A stretch of 64,000 nt of DNA from Alphaproteobacteria bacterium (GTDB lineage Bacteria; Pseudomonadota; Alphaproteobacteria; CAAGCB01; CAG-977). Shown piece after piece: positions 19,324-26,748 of the stretch; the stretch's first letter is position 1, and each line of letters starts with the position of its first letter. The notes below the pieces were generated by a model that saw only the letters and a list, made by a program, of their open reading frames with translations, did no database searches and was not told where the DNA came from. The stretch lies in NCBI GenBank assembly GCA_900768465.1, contig CAAGCY010000014.1:1-64000 (forward strand). The letters are read 5' to 3'. The position numbers were made by a program, and so were the translations under genes.

Positions 19324-20067
19324 ATGCTTCAACCTCATATCCGTTTGGACGATTCTTTAAACATCAAATACGCTTTGCTGCCGGGGGATCCCGCGCGTTT
19401 GGATAAAATCGCGGCGTTTTTGACCGATGTCGAACAGCTGGCGTTCAACCGCGAATACCGCAGTTTGCGCGGGCGCTATCACGGCACGGACGTTCTGGCG
19501 GTTTCGACGGGAATCGGGGGAAGCTCGGCATCCATTGCCGTCGAAGAACTGCACAAAATCGGCGTTGAAGCGATGATTCGCATCGGTTCGTGCGGCGCCA
19601 TGCAGACGGGCATCCGCATCGGCGATTTGATTATCGCGTGCGGCGCGGTGCGCGACGACGGCGCATCCCAAGCCTATGTCGATTTGCGCTTTCCCGCCGT
19701 TCCCGACACAACTTTGCTGAACGCGTGCGTTAAAACCGCCGCGGAAAACGGCTTTGCGCACCATATCGGCATCGTCCACAGCCACGAAAGCTTTTACATC
19801 GACGACAACGCGGAACAACAGGCGTTCTGGTCGAAAAAAGGCGTACTGGGCGCGGACATGGAAACGGCGGCTTTGTTCACCGTCGGACGTCTGCGCGGCG
19901 TCAAAACGGCGTCGATTTTAAACAACGTCGTCGAATACGGCGGCAACACGGCGGATTCCATTGGCGGTTACGTTGACGGAGAATCGCTGACTCAACAAGG
20001 CGAAAGGAACGAGATTCTAACCGCCTTGAATGCGTTTGAACGGCTCAACGCCACAGAAAATTCATAA
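19324..20067 (+). CDS. udp: Nucleoside phosphorylase (uridine phosphorylase type)
   Basis: The 247-residue protein of the PNP/UDP family splits nucleosides with phosphate. LLPGDPARLDKI at the N-terminus (phosphate binding), STGIGGSSASI near 64, RIGSCGAMQ near 87 and the GADMETAALF block near 180 are characteristic. The choice of uridine over purine substrates rests on overall similarity and is less certain. Confidence 0.88.
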   Translation: MLQPHIRLDDSLNIKYALLPGDPARLDKIAAFLTDVEQLAFNREYRSLRGRYHGTDVLAVSTGIGGSSASIAVEELHKIGVEAMIRIGSCGAMQTGIRIGDLIIACGAVRDDGASQAYVDLRFPAVPDTTLLNACVKTAAENGFAHHIGIVHSHESFYIDDNAEQQAFWSKKGVLGADMETAALFTVGRLRGVKTASILNNVVEYGGNTADSIGGYVDGESLTQQGERNEILTALNAFERLNATENS

Positions 20068-20797
20068 ACAAGGGGACTTGTTTTTCCCAATCGGCTTCGC
20101 AATGTCTGCCGCGCACCTGCCGATACATATACGGTTGCGCGCCTTTGGCGTACAAACGGTCGTTCATTGATTTGTTGCACGCCGCCATAATCGCTTTGCC
20201 GCGCGCGCTACGGCTTTCCATCGTTCCCCAGCTCAAATAAACTTTGGTATCGGGATTTATCGGACAGTCGTCGATTGCCTGCCGCAATTCCTTGCCGCAA
20301 AAGCTGATGGCGGATGACAGACACGCCGCTTTGGAATAAGTGCCGTTATAGCGGATAACCGCGTACAAAGACATCAGCCCGCCCATACTGCTGCCGCCGA
20401 TGCCCGTCGCTTCCCTGTGCGCCCAAGTCCTGAAATTCGCATCAATGTAGGGCTTCAGTTCGTCAACCATCCAGCGCATGGTTTCGTCGCCCGTGCCGTC
20501 AATCGGACCGACGAACGAATCCCAATGATACGGACAAAATTCGATTAAGCGGTTGTTGCCGACGTGCGAACATTCCAAACCGACGATGATGATTTTCTTG
20601 CCCCAAGAATCCAGAAAATCCTTCATCCCCCAGCTTTTTCCGTAAGTCGCATCGGAATCGTAAAACAAATTGTGTCCGTCGAACATGTACATCACGGGAT
20701 AGCGTTCGTCCGTTTTATCGTAATCGTCGGGCAAATAAATGTGAATCGTGCGGTCTTCGTTCGCGGGTGAAAAATAAAGCGGCTGTTTGATAATCAT
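20045..20797 (-). CDS. Esterase of the alpha/beta-hydrolase (enterochelin-esterase-like) type
   Basis: The true start is ATG 20797 (MIIKQPLYFS) behind CAGGAG. A longer in-frame start at 20887 exists only because the prophage end supplies it. The 250-residue protein shows PVMYMFDGHNLF, the nucleophile elbow GIGGSSMGG and a C-terminal GRHCEADW with the likely catalytic His. The prophage inserted 55 bp upstream of the ATG, cutting the gene from its native leader near 57.39 kb. Confidence 0.85.
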   Translation of the reverse strand: MIIKQPLYFSPANEDRTIHIYLPDDYDKTDERYPVMYMFDGHNLFYDSDATYGKSWGMKDFLDSWGKKIIIVGLECSHVGNNRLIEFCPYHWDSFVGPIDGTGDETMRWMVDELKPYIDANFRTWAHREATGIGGSSMGGLMSLYAVIRYNGTYSKAACLSSAISFCGKELRQAIDDCPINPDTKVYLSWGTMESRSARGKAIMAACNKSMNDRLYAKGAQPYMYRQVRGRHCEADWEKQVPLFMNFLWR

Positions 20798-20847
20798 GGG
20801 CAAAACTCCTGATTCCATAAATAACGCCGCACCGCCGAATTTCAAGT

Positions 20848-20852
20848 CCAAA
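20848..20852. repeat. 5-bp target duplication CCAAA, copy 1
   Basis: CCAAA directly abuts the TGT terminus of the prophage and is repeated at 57384-57388 beyond the other end. Five base pairs is the duplication size made by Mu transposase. Confidence 0.9.
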
Positions 20853-20957
20853 TGTTGCGCGACATTTATTTTTAGACTTTTTGACAATCATTTTTAGACC
20901 AGCGGATTGCCGATTTTAAAGGGTTCTTAAACCCGGATTTGACACTTATTTTTAGAC
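20853..20957. promoter_or_regulatory. Prophage right end with three MuA-type sites (R1-R3)
   Basis: Three copies of the motif TGACANTTATTTTTAGAC occur at 20860-20877, 20882-20899 and 20940-20957, all in the same orientation. R1 and R2 are 22 bp apart, as in Mu. Confidence 0.85.
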
Positions 20958-20982
20958 TCGGATTGAACAGTTTTTTCGATGA

Positions 20983-21012
20983 AAAAGGGGCGGAGTTTCA
21001 ACCGCCCTTTTT
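20983..21012. terminator. Bidirectional terminator inside the right end
   Basis: AAAGGGGCGG and CCGCCCTTT form a stem around AGTTTCAA with A-runs and T-runs on both sides. It would insulate the esterase from cargo transcription. Confidence 0.7.
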
Positions 21013-21061
21013 TGCATCGTATAGCGCACAGACTATGATATGAGGCTTAATGCCCAAAATG

Positions 21062-21889
21062 CTATCCTGCAGTATTTTGTCGCATGGCATCAAATCTCTG
21101 CAAAAGCAATCTGGTTGTGATTAGGACTATTTGTATACGGAAACAGCAATCATTTTCGTCTGACAAGCCCGGATGACTTCCCTCTGGATGTAGCCTTGAC
21201 ATAAGAGCTTGAATAAATTGAGGTTGTTGCGATGAAGCATGCCATTCGTTTAAATAATCCAGCAAAAAAGGCGGCTCCATTTGTCCCAAAAAATCCCTTT
21301 TTTCTTTGGCACTTCTTTCAAGAGCGCAACCAAAAGAAACGGCTATGTCATTTAGAACACTCTCAAAGAAAGCTCTTAGTTGGCTATTTGACGCCGCCCA
21401 GTTTCCATTGTCATAATTTTCAAGTGCTTGTTTTAAATGACCTAATGCTGTTTGCATTTCAAATTTTTCAAGCAATAAAGATACTTCATCTTTTATATCA
21501 CTATATGCGTTGCAAACGGTTGAGTCGGGAAAAAATCGTACAATCGAAAAGGCATCATCTTGTTCATTTTTAATTACTGAGAAGCCATCATAACATAGCC
21601 TACGCTTAAATTTTGAGATAAGCTTTTCATCAGTTCTATCAGAAATAGCATGAACTGCATCTATGACAATATCGTGCTTCATTGCTTCAAGAGTTTCATC
21701 TTTTTGTTCAAAGACATTAGCGACAGGAAACAATCGTTGGAGAATCGCATTACCAACATCTTTTTTTGAATACGCGTTCTCTGTGTTCAACCCCAATTCA
21801 ATAGCGTATCTTGTAAGGACTGATTTCGAACAGCTGTTTTCAATAATATCAAGAGCTGTTGAAACGCTTTTTTCACTAAAAGTTTCCAT
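21062..21889 (-). CDS. AT-rich cargo gene at right end, possible HEPN-like
   Basis: The start METFSEKSV (ATG 21889) has a GGAGGAG site. The 275-residue protein is soluble. Its middle part (residues ~160-200, ending LRAFFESVLNDIA) and its C-terminus (SHPGLSDENDCCFRIQ, then a long helix) recall helical HEPN-type abortive-infection proteins; this is inference only. Base composition is far more AT-rich than the phage body. The position at the variable right end of a Mu-like phage is typical for accessory genes. Confidence 0.7.
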   Translation of the reverse strand: METFSEKSVSTALDIIENSCSKSVLTRYAIELGLNTENAYSKKDVGNAILQRLFPVANVFEQKDETLEAMKHDIVIDAVHAISDRTDEKLISKFKRRLCYDGFSVIKNEQDDAFSIVRFFPDSTVCNAYSDIKDEVSLLLEKFEMQTALGHLKQALENYDNGNWAASNSQLRAFFESVLNDIAVSFGCALERSAKEKRDFLGQMEPPFLLDYLNEWHASSQQPQFIQALMSRLHPEGSHPGLSDENDCCFRIQIVLITTRLLLQRFDAMRQNTAG

Positions 21890-21904
21890 ATCAATCTCCT
21901 CCAA

Positions 21905-21940
21905 GAAAGCACGTGAAAATAATATAATTTCCGTGCTTTC
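21905..21940. promoter_or_regulatory. Dyad upstream of right-end cargo gene
   Basis: GAAAGCACG (21905-21913) and CGTGCTTTC (21932-21940) form a 9-bp inverted repeat around an A/T core, just before the ribosome site of the cargo gene and after the methylase stop. No T-run follows, so an operator or leader hairpin is more likely than a terminator. Confidence 0.4.
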
Positions 21941-21958
21941 CTGTAAATTATTTTGTTG

Positions 21959-22771
21959 TCAGTTAGAGATAATCAGCTCCTTGGTATGTTTGGTTCCGTT
22001 GTTATTGATGCTGTAAGTCACGGGGACGGATTCGAGGGTGAAGTCTTTGAACAGGTCGCGGATTGGTTGGACGTCGTTTAACGACAAGATAAACCGTCCT
22101 TTAATGCCTGTTAAACAATCGCGCAACCGCTCGAAGTCGGCGCGGGTGAACACGCCTTTGCCGTAGTCGGTTTCGTTGCCCCAATACGGCGGGTCGATGT
22201 AGAACAGCGTGCCTTTGCTGTCGTAGTGTTTGATGAACGTTTCAAAGTCTTGCCGTTCAATGGTCACGCTCGCCAGCCGTCCGCCGACAGCGCGGACGCG
22301 GTCTTCCATTTTCACGAAGTCAAACCGCGCCGGACGGTCGATGGATACGCCGAACGACTGCCCCGTCACTTTGCCGCCGAAGGCTTGGCTTTGCAGGTAA
22401 AGGAACCGCGCGGCGCGTTCGATGTCCGTCAGCGTTTCCGGCGGCGTTTTCAGCAGGCGTTCAAACTCTTGGCGACCGGCAAACAGAAACTCCGTTTCTT
22501 TATATAGAGTGTCGGGATAGCGGCGGACAATCCGATACAGATTGACCAGTTCGCCGTTAATGTCGTTGATAACTTCGGCTTTCGGGATTTGTTTGCGCCG
22601 CAGAAAGATACCGCCCATGCCGACAAACGGTTCGGCGTAAATGGTGTGCGGGATTTGTTCGATTTTGTCGATGATCCGCTTTGACAAGCGGAACTTGCCC
22701 CCCAGATAGGGGGCAAGCGGTGCTACCCGTGCGGGGGACGCTACACGCGCGGTATCAGTTTGTTTTTTCAT
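21959..22771 (-). CDS. dam: DNA adenine methyltransferase (D12 class)
   Basis: The 270-residue Dam-family enzyme has the SAM-binding blocks APYLGGKFRLSKR and EPFVGMGG and the catalytic FYIDPPYW near residue 192. An AAAGGAG site precedes the ATG. It begins inside the end of com, the place held by mom in phage Mu. It probably protects phage DNA from host restriction or alters host methylation; the target sequence cannot be read from the protein. Confidence 0.93.
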   Translation of the reverse strand: MKKQTDTARVASPARVAPLAPYLGGKFRLSKRIIDKIEQIPHTIYAEPFVGMGGIFLRRKQIPKAEVINDINGELVNLYRIVRRYPDTLYKETEFLFAGRQEFERLLKTPPETLTDIERAARFLYLQSQAFGGKVTGQSFGVSIDRPARFDFVKMEDRVRAVGGRLASVTIERQDFETFIKHYDSKGTLFYIDPPYWGNETDYGKGVFTRADFERLRDCLTGIKGRFILSLNDVQPIRDLFKDFTLESVPVTYSINNNGTKHTKELIISN

Positions 22772-22934
22772 AAAGCTTCTCCTTTGATAAAGGAGGCTCT
22801 GGGCTTTCGTTGTTGTTGCGGTTCAAGACCGTGATGGTGTTCATCGCGCCGCATCGGGGACACTTGATTTCGACCGAAGCGGAGTTCGCTTTGAACAGTA
22901 ATTTATTGCATTTCGGGCAACGTATTGACTCCAT
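22755..22934 (-). CDS. com: Com-like zinc-finger translational activator
   Basis: The 59-residue protein opens MESIRCPKCNKLLFKA and has a second CPRC pair, matching Mu Com closely, including the N-terminal SIRC...CNKLLFKA pattern. In Mu, Com binds the com-mom transcript and opens the mom start site. Here the stop lies 17 bp inside dam, so Com probably controls dam translation. Confidence 0.88.
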   Translation of the reverse strand: MESIRCPKCNKLLFKANSASVEIKCPRCGAMNTITVLNRNNNESPEPPLSKEKLYEKTN

Positions 22935-23040
22935 TGTTGTTATTCCGTATATTCGCCCCGCTCGTCGATGAGTGCGGAGCAGTTGATCTGTGCGAGGTGC
23001 TTTCTCGCGGCTTCGGACGTGTCCGCGTCCGAGCCTCCGC
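22935..23040 (-). other. Gap before com with stem-loop
   Basis: No gene is seen. GGCTTCGGAC (23009-23018) pairs with GTCCGAGCC (23027-23035), giving a strong stem without a T-run. It may be an RNA structure in the com leader. Confidence 0.4.
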
Positions 23041-23250
23041 TTATTTACATTGCAGAAAGACGACATTGTTTCTATCAACTTGCCTGATAGTTTCGGCAGT
23101 GTCGTTCTCATAATCCAAATAAACGGGTTCGTACACGTCGCAAAAGCTACCGCTTATAGACGGCGTGCAACTTGTCAACAGCATCAGGATCGCGTAGAGT
23201 TTCCCGCGCTTTGCGAGCAGTTGACAGACTTTCGGTTTTAGATTGTTCAT
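23041..23250 (-). CDS. Rz1-like outer-membrane spanin lipoprotein
   Basis: The 69-residue protein has a short signal ending in the lipobox LLTSC near residue 28, then a small periplasmic tail. It overlaps the Rz-like gene in another frame, the classic Rz/Rz1 arrangement, and follows holin and endolysin. Confidence 0.7.
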   Translation of the reverse strand: MNNLKPKVCQLLAKRGKLYAILMLLTSCTPSISGSFCDVYEPVYLDYENDTAETIRQVDRNNVVFLQCK

Positions 23251-23338
23251 GTTTCAATCTTTCGCGTAATTGACCGATTTTATAGGTCAGCAAGGCAATA
23301 ACTGCCCCGCTGACCGTTAAAATGACATATAGCGTCAT
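23147..23338 (-). CDS. Rz-like inner-membrane spanin (short)
   Basis: The 63-residue protein has an N-terminal membrane helix (LYVILTVSGAVIALLTYKI) followed by a charged coiled coil. It is shorter than most i-spanins. Its start overlaps the holin stop by 4 bp. It would pair with the overlapping lipoprotein to fuse inner and outer membranes at lysis. Confidence 0.7.
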   Translation of the reverse strand: MTLYVILTVSGAVIALLTYKIGQLRERLKHEQSKTESLSTARKARETLRDPDAVDKLHAVYKR

Positions 23339-23541
23339 GTCGATTTCGCCCTGTATTTTGTATACAGGTTGCGCCCGATGATGATCAGCCCCGACACGCC
23401 CGTAATCGCGGACGTGGCGTAACCGACAATCTCGGCTTGTTCCGTCGCGGTCACGTCAACGCCGACGGCTCCCGCAATCGAAGCCAGCACGCACACGATC
23501 GCCGTGATCAATGTCGGGCTGAGAACGGTTTTCTTTTCCAT
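23335..23541 (-). CDS. Holin-like small membrane protein
   Basis: From ATG 23541 (GAGGAG site) the 68-residue protein has two membrane helices (ITAIVCVLASIAGAVGV and ITGVSGLIIIGRNLY) with charged ends, a class II holin pattern. It lies between endolysin and spanins. Confidence 0.72.
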   Translation of the reverse strand: MEKKTVLSPTLITAIVCVLASIAGAVGVDVTATEQAEIVGYATSAITGVSGLIIIGRNLYTKYRAKST

Positions 23542-23545
23542 GATT

Positions 23546-23935
23546 TTACTCCTCAACAAGTTCGCAATGCGGACGATCCCAAGGTATGGCGTTCGCCACC
23601 TTTATCCCCAGTTCGTCGGCGCATCGCCGTTCCAACGCGGCGAGTTCGTCCCACAAAGGGGACTTGTCGTCCCATTCCCCCGCCGCGTTTAAGGGAACGG
23701 GATACGGCACGCGGTCATAAGCCCGCGCCGGATTCGCGTTGTGTTTGGAATACGGATACTTGACCTTCGACCGTCCCGCCGCGAAAGCCGCGTTCTGCTC
23801 GGCTTCTCCGCGATGTCCGCAAATAATCGCAAAGTCCATGACCTGCTTTTCCAGCATCAGCACAGCCAAAGCCCGCAGGCGCGGGTCAAGTTCGTTCAAG
23901 CACTTCAAGCTGTTTTTTGAAAAGGCGTAGCTCAC
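23546..23935 (-). CDS. Endolysin, M15 peptidase family
   Basis: The start is GTG 23935, overlapping the preceding stop as GTGA, with GGAG upstream; ATG 23950 is the alternative. The ~129-residue enzyme has the zinc-site pattern of L-Ala-D-Glu or D-Ala peptidases: SKHNANPARAYDRVPY near residue 62 and WDRPHCEL at the end. It cuts peptidoglycan cross-links or stem peptides. Confidence 0.85.
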   Translation of the reverse strand: MSYAFSKNSLKCLNELDPRLRALAVLMLEKQVMDFAIICGHRGEAEQNAAFAAGRSKVKYPYSKHNANPARAYDRVPYPVPLNAAGEWDDKSPLWDELAALERRCADELGIKVANAIPWDRPHCELVEE

Positions 23936-24384
23936 GGCGTTTCGCTCCATTCCTCAAAGAACAAGATGCTTGCCGTCCACCAGTTTTCCGCCGTCGTGAA
24001 GTCGCGCAGATATTGGGTGTAGCGCAACAAAGCCTTGAACGTTTCCGCGTCGTCGGTCGTATCAAAGCCCGCTTCGGTCTGGTTGCGATAGCGGTCGATT
24101 CTGTCCTGCGACGCCCGCATCATCGCGTCCCGTTCGGCACGCTTTCGGGCTTGCAGTTCCGCGACCGTCGGTTCGGGAACGGGCGCGGGTTCAACGACGA
24201 CGGGCGCGGGTTTTTCGCCGATGACAAAGTACCGCATCAGCCTGCCGTTCACCGTTTTGCGCGCCGCGATGTCCTCCGCGAACGCCGCGCCGTGTTCCGC
24301 CGCCCATCTGCGCGCGGCTTCAAAGTTCAAGTCCCGCGTGCAGTCCTCGTATTCGATTGTTTGGTTAAAGTTATATTCAGTCAT
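23932..24384 (-). CDS. Tail fibre assembly-like protein
   Basis: From ATG 24384 (GAGGAG) the 150-residue protein has a Pro/Val/Ala linker near residue 65, then RKRAERDAMMRASQDRIDRY and ALLRYTQYLRDF, as in fibre-assembly chaperones downstream of fibre genes. The family match is by position and pattern, not a strong motif. Confidence 0.6.
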   Translation of the reverse strand: MTEYNFNQTIEYEDCTRDLNFEAARRWAAEHGAAFAEDIAARKTVNGRLMRYFVIGEKPAPVVVEPAPVPEPTVAELQARKRAERDAMMRASQDRIDRYRNQTEAGFDTTDDAETFKALLRYTQYLRDFTTAENWWTASILFFEEWSETP

Positions 24385-24389
24385 GTTTT

Positions 24390-25107
24390 TTACTCCTCTG
24401 CCATGGAAATCGTGATGTAGCCGTCGCCGGTGTTGAATCCCTGCGTGTGTTTGACGTTCGTGCATAGTTCCGGATCGGTGTAGGACGACCCGCCGCCTCC
24501 GCCGGCCGCACACGTTCCGACCTTGTTGATCAAGCCGGCTTGTCCCGCGCCCCCGCCGTACCAGCCGGCACCGCCGTGACCGCCCAATGCGGCACCGCCG
24601 AATCCGAAAGTGCCGTTGACGCTTCCGCCCGACGTTTGATTGCCGCCCGTGCCGCCTGCAAAATAAGCGGAAGCGGCACTCGCGCCGACCAGATCGCCGC
24701 CGTCGGCTCCCGCGGAAACTGCCACGCCCGAGGTGCCGTTGCCGCCGGCCCCCGCGACAATCAGACGACTGTTCAAATCCTCCGGATCCGTGCGAACATC
24801 CGACGCGTTGTAAGCGGCGCCCACTTTGCCGACGACCAGATGCAGCACTTGCCCCGGCGTCACGCTCAGAACACATCGGACGCGCCCGCCTTTTCCTGCT
24901 GCGCTGGCGGACGGCTTGCCCGATGCCGCGACGCAATCAACGGCAATTTTGCGTATCCCCGCCGGAACGACCCACGTCCCGTTTTCCGTAAAGGTCACGG
25001 GGTCAAACTTGCGCGTGTACACCAGCGTCGCCCCCTTGTAGATCTGCAATACCCCCCCCCCGACGGTTGATTGTATCTATAAGCATATTTCCCTTATAAA
25101 GTGTCAT
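24390..25107 (-). CDS. Glycine-rich tail/receptor-binding protein, out of frame through poly-G tract
   Basis: The natural start is ATG 25107 (MTLYKGN...), with GGAG upstream in the end of the previous gene. A run of ten G (plus-strand C, 25052-25061) shifts the frame, so this copy stops after ~33 codons. With nine G the frame continues into the ~220-residue glycine-rich body. The neighbouring upstream gene has the same design (MTxxKG... YKGxTLVYTRK), supporting 25107 as start. The body resembles glycine-rich receptor-binding domains of phage adhesins. Confidence 0.75.
25052..25061. repeat. Homopolymer of ten C (G on the coding strand)
   Basis: This is a mononucleotide tract within the 5' part of the glycine-rich tail gene. 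Nine or twelve units would put the gene in frame; ten puts it off. It is the form of a slipped-strand phase switch, but homopolymers are also error-prone in sequencing. Confidence 0.85.
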
Positions 25108-25114
25108 TCTCGTT

Positions 25115-25846
25115 TCACTCCACTGCTTTCAAATACGTGTATTCGATATAAACACACCCGACGACGCCCGCATGGATCGTTCCGTCATAGGCTTCCTGCC
25201 AGCCGCCTGCGCCGTACCCCGTTGTTTTATCGTCCCAAGCACTGGGTGTCGGAGCGAACACGTTGTTTGCATTGTATGGAGCGGCATAACCGCTTTTGTT
25301 CAAATTGTTTCCGCCGGTCGCCGTTCCTGCGGCGGCGGCGTGTCCATTGTTATACCAGCCGCCCATTCCGCCTTTTCCGCCCGTCGCGCTCATGGCGATT
25401 CCATCTCCTGTAATAGTTGATGTTCCGCCGTCCCCGCCGTTTCTGCCGCCGCTGGAATTGGGACCGCCGGATACCGCTCCTCCGCCCGCTGTTCCGCTTG
25501 CTCCAATAGTGCATGTCAATGCTTTTCCGCGCAGGTTTTTGGCTACTTGTCCTGTAAAGACGCTTCGACATACAGCACCGCTCGCACCCGCGCGTCCTTG
25601 CCATTTATTCCCGTGATAAAAAGTAGATGTCGCGCCTCCGCCTCCGGCTCCAACAGCGACAACCGTTAAAGACAGCAGTTCGGCAGGCAAAGCGAACGAA
25701 AACGTCCCCGCCGTATTGAACAGCTTGCTGGCACTCGTTTGAACTTTGCGGGTATAAACCAGCGTCGAACCCTTGTAAGCCCGCTTCACCCGCGCCGAAC
25801 CCCGATAAACCGAACCTTGCTTTTGACTTCCTTTGTGTGCCGTCAT
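25115..25846 (-). CDS. Glycine-rich tail fibre/adhesin-like protein
   Basis: The 243-residue protein has an N-terminal region with YRGSARVKRAYKGSTLVYTRK (a probable baseplate or fibre anchor), then LTVVAVGAGGGG and many Gly-rich loops up to residue ~190. It is a paralogue of the poly-G-controlled gene next to it. It probably forms or tips the tail fibre and binds the host surface. Confidence 0.7.
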   Translation of the reverse strand: MTAHKGSQKQGSVYRGSARVKRAYKGSTLVYTRKVQTSASKLFNTAGTFSFALPAELLSLTVVAVGAGGGGATSTFYHGNKWQGRAGASGAVCRSVFTGQVAKNLRGKALTCTIGASGTAGGGAVSGGPNSSGGRNGGDGGTSTITGDGIAMSATGGKGGMGGWYNNGHAAAAGTATGGNNLNKSGYAAPYNANNVFAPTPSAWDDKTTGYGAGGWQEAYDGTIHAGVVGCVYIEYTYLKAVE

Positions 25847-25858
25847 TGTCGCCGATCC

Positions 25859-26167
25859 TTATTCTGGAATGAAGTAGTACACGTCCGGGTCGGGCGACGC
25901 GGGCAATGCCGACACCACTTGAAACATCGCTTTCGGCGCAAGCGGCGTTACCGCGTCCCCGATGTTCTTCGCTATCGCCTGCGCCAGCTGACCGCCGTCC
26001 TCGCCCGACGGAACCAACCCCGCCGCAACTATCGCCGCTACTATCTCCCTCTGCGGCATCTCAATAGCGGCGGCAGGCGGAATAGAGCCGGGCTCGCCCG
26101 TTTCAAGGTTGAAGTCTTTATATCCCGCGTTCGGATCTGTTTCGTTACAGGGTTTTTCGTATTTCAT
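25859..26167 (-). CDS. Short tail fibre N-terminal module
   Basis: The 102-residue protein has PPAAAIEMPQREIVAAIVAAG near residues 30-50 and GGQLAQAIAK, a block common at the start of Mu-like tail fibre proteins. The long shaft is absent, so fibre function may be divided among this gene and the two glycine-rich genes. It overlaps gp48 by 4 bp. Confidence 0.65.
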   Translation of the reverse strand: MKYEKPCNETDPNAGYKDFNLETGEPGSIPPAAAIEMPQREIVAAIVAAGLVPSGEDGGQLAQAIAKNIGDAVTPLAPKAMFQVVSALPASPDPDVYYFIPE

Positions 26168-26748
26168 GCGTCCTCCAAAATCTGATACAAAATGCGCGTG
26201 TGCGATTGTTTCATACGGTCAAGCGTGCACATCAAATCGTCGCCATAGACTGTTTTTTCTTCCGTTTGCCCTTGTTCGTTCACAAAAGTCGTCGTACGCG
26301 GATAAAAGGAAACCTTTAAGCACAAACGGCAGCGTTCCCCGTTGTTCAGCGCGTCTTTGCCCAATCGGGACTTGCCGCACACAAAGGGCTGAAACGATGT
26401 GACGTAACCGACGTAGCCCAAATCCTTTATGACCTGTTCGTATGCGGATTTTCCCTGTCCGCTTCCCATATTCATGCGGGATTGAACGGCTTTCCGGCGT
26501 TCTTCGGGCAACGTGTTGACGCCGAAAGAACACACGTCGGGCAAACCGTAGTCCGTTTCCCATTCGTCCAAGCTGAGTTCCGTCGCCGTCGAAATGTCCG
26601 ATTCGCGCAAAACCCGTTCGTAAAACAGGTGAACCTGATTGAAAGCATCGGCGACGACGGTGCTCAGACGGTACAGCACGCCGTCCGATTTTTGTTCCCA
26701 CAGCCGCCCTTTCGGAAGCAGGGCGTAAAGCTGGTTTAAATAATTCAT
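26164..26748 (-). CDS. Tail protein, Mu gp48-like (DUF2313)
   Basis: The 194-residue protein starts NYLNQLYALLPKGRLW, with LSLDEWETDYGLP near residue 57 and the RMNMGSGQGKSAYEQVIKDLGY block, all typical of the family. It links the baseplate wedge to fibres. Its start overlaps the end of the baseplate J gene. Confidence 0.87.
   Translation of the reverse strand: MNYLNQLYALLPKGRLWEQKSDGVLYRLSTVVADAFNQVHLFYERVLRESDISTATELSLDEWETDYGLPDVCSFGVNTLPEERRKAVQSRMNMGSGQGKSAYEQVIKDLGYVGYVTSFQPFVCGKSRLGKDALNNGERCRLCLKVSFYPRTTTFVNEQGQTEEKTVYGDDLMCTLDRMKQSHTRILYQILEDA

Noticed and set aside
20798..20887. Longer N-terminus for the esterase starting at 20887
   Set aside because: It lies in the prophage end and target duplication. 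The ATG at 20797 has a good ribosome site and begins the hydrolase fold.
24390..25049. Glycine-rich gene starting at TTG 25049
   Set aside because: It would avoid the frameshift, but a start in the conserved YKG segment, directly after the G-run, is less likely than the matching N-terminus from 25107.
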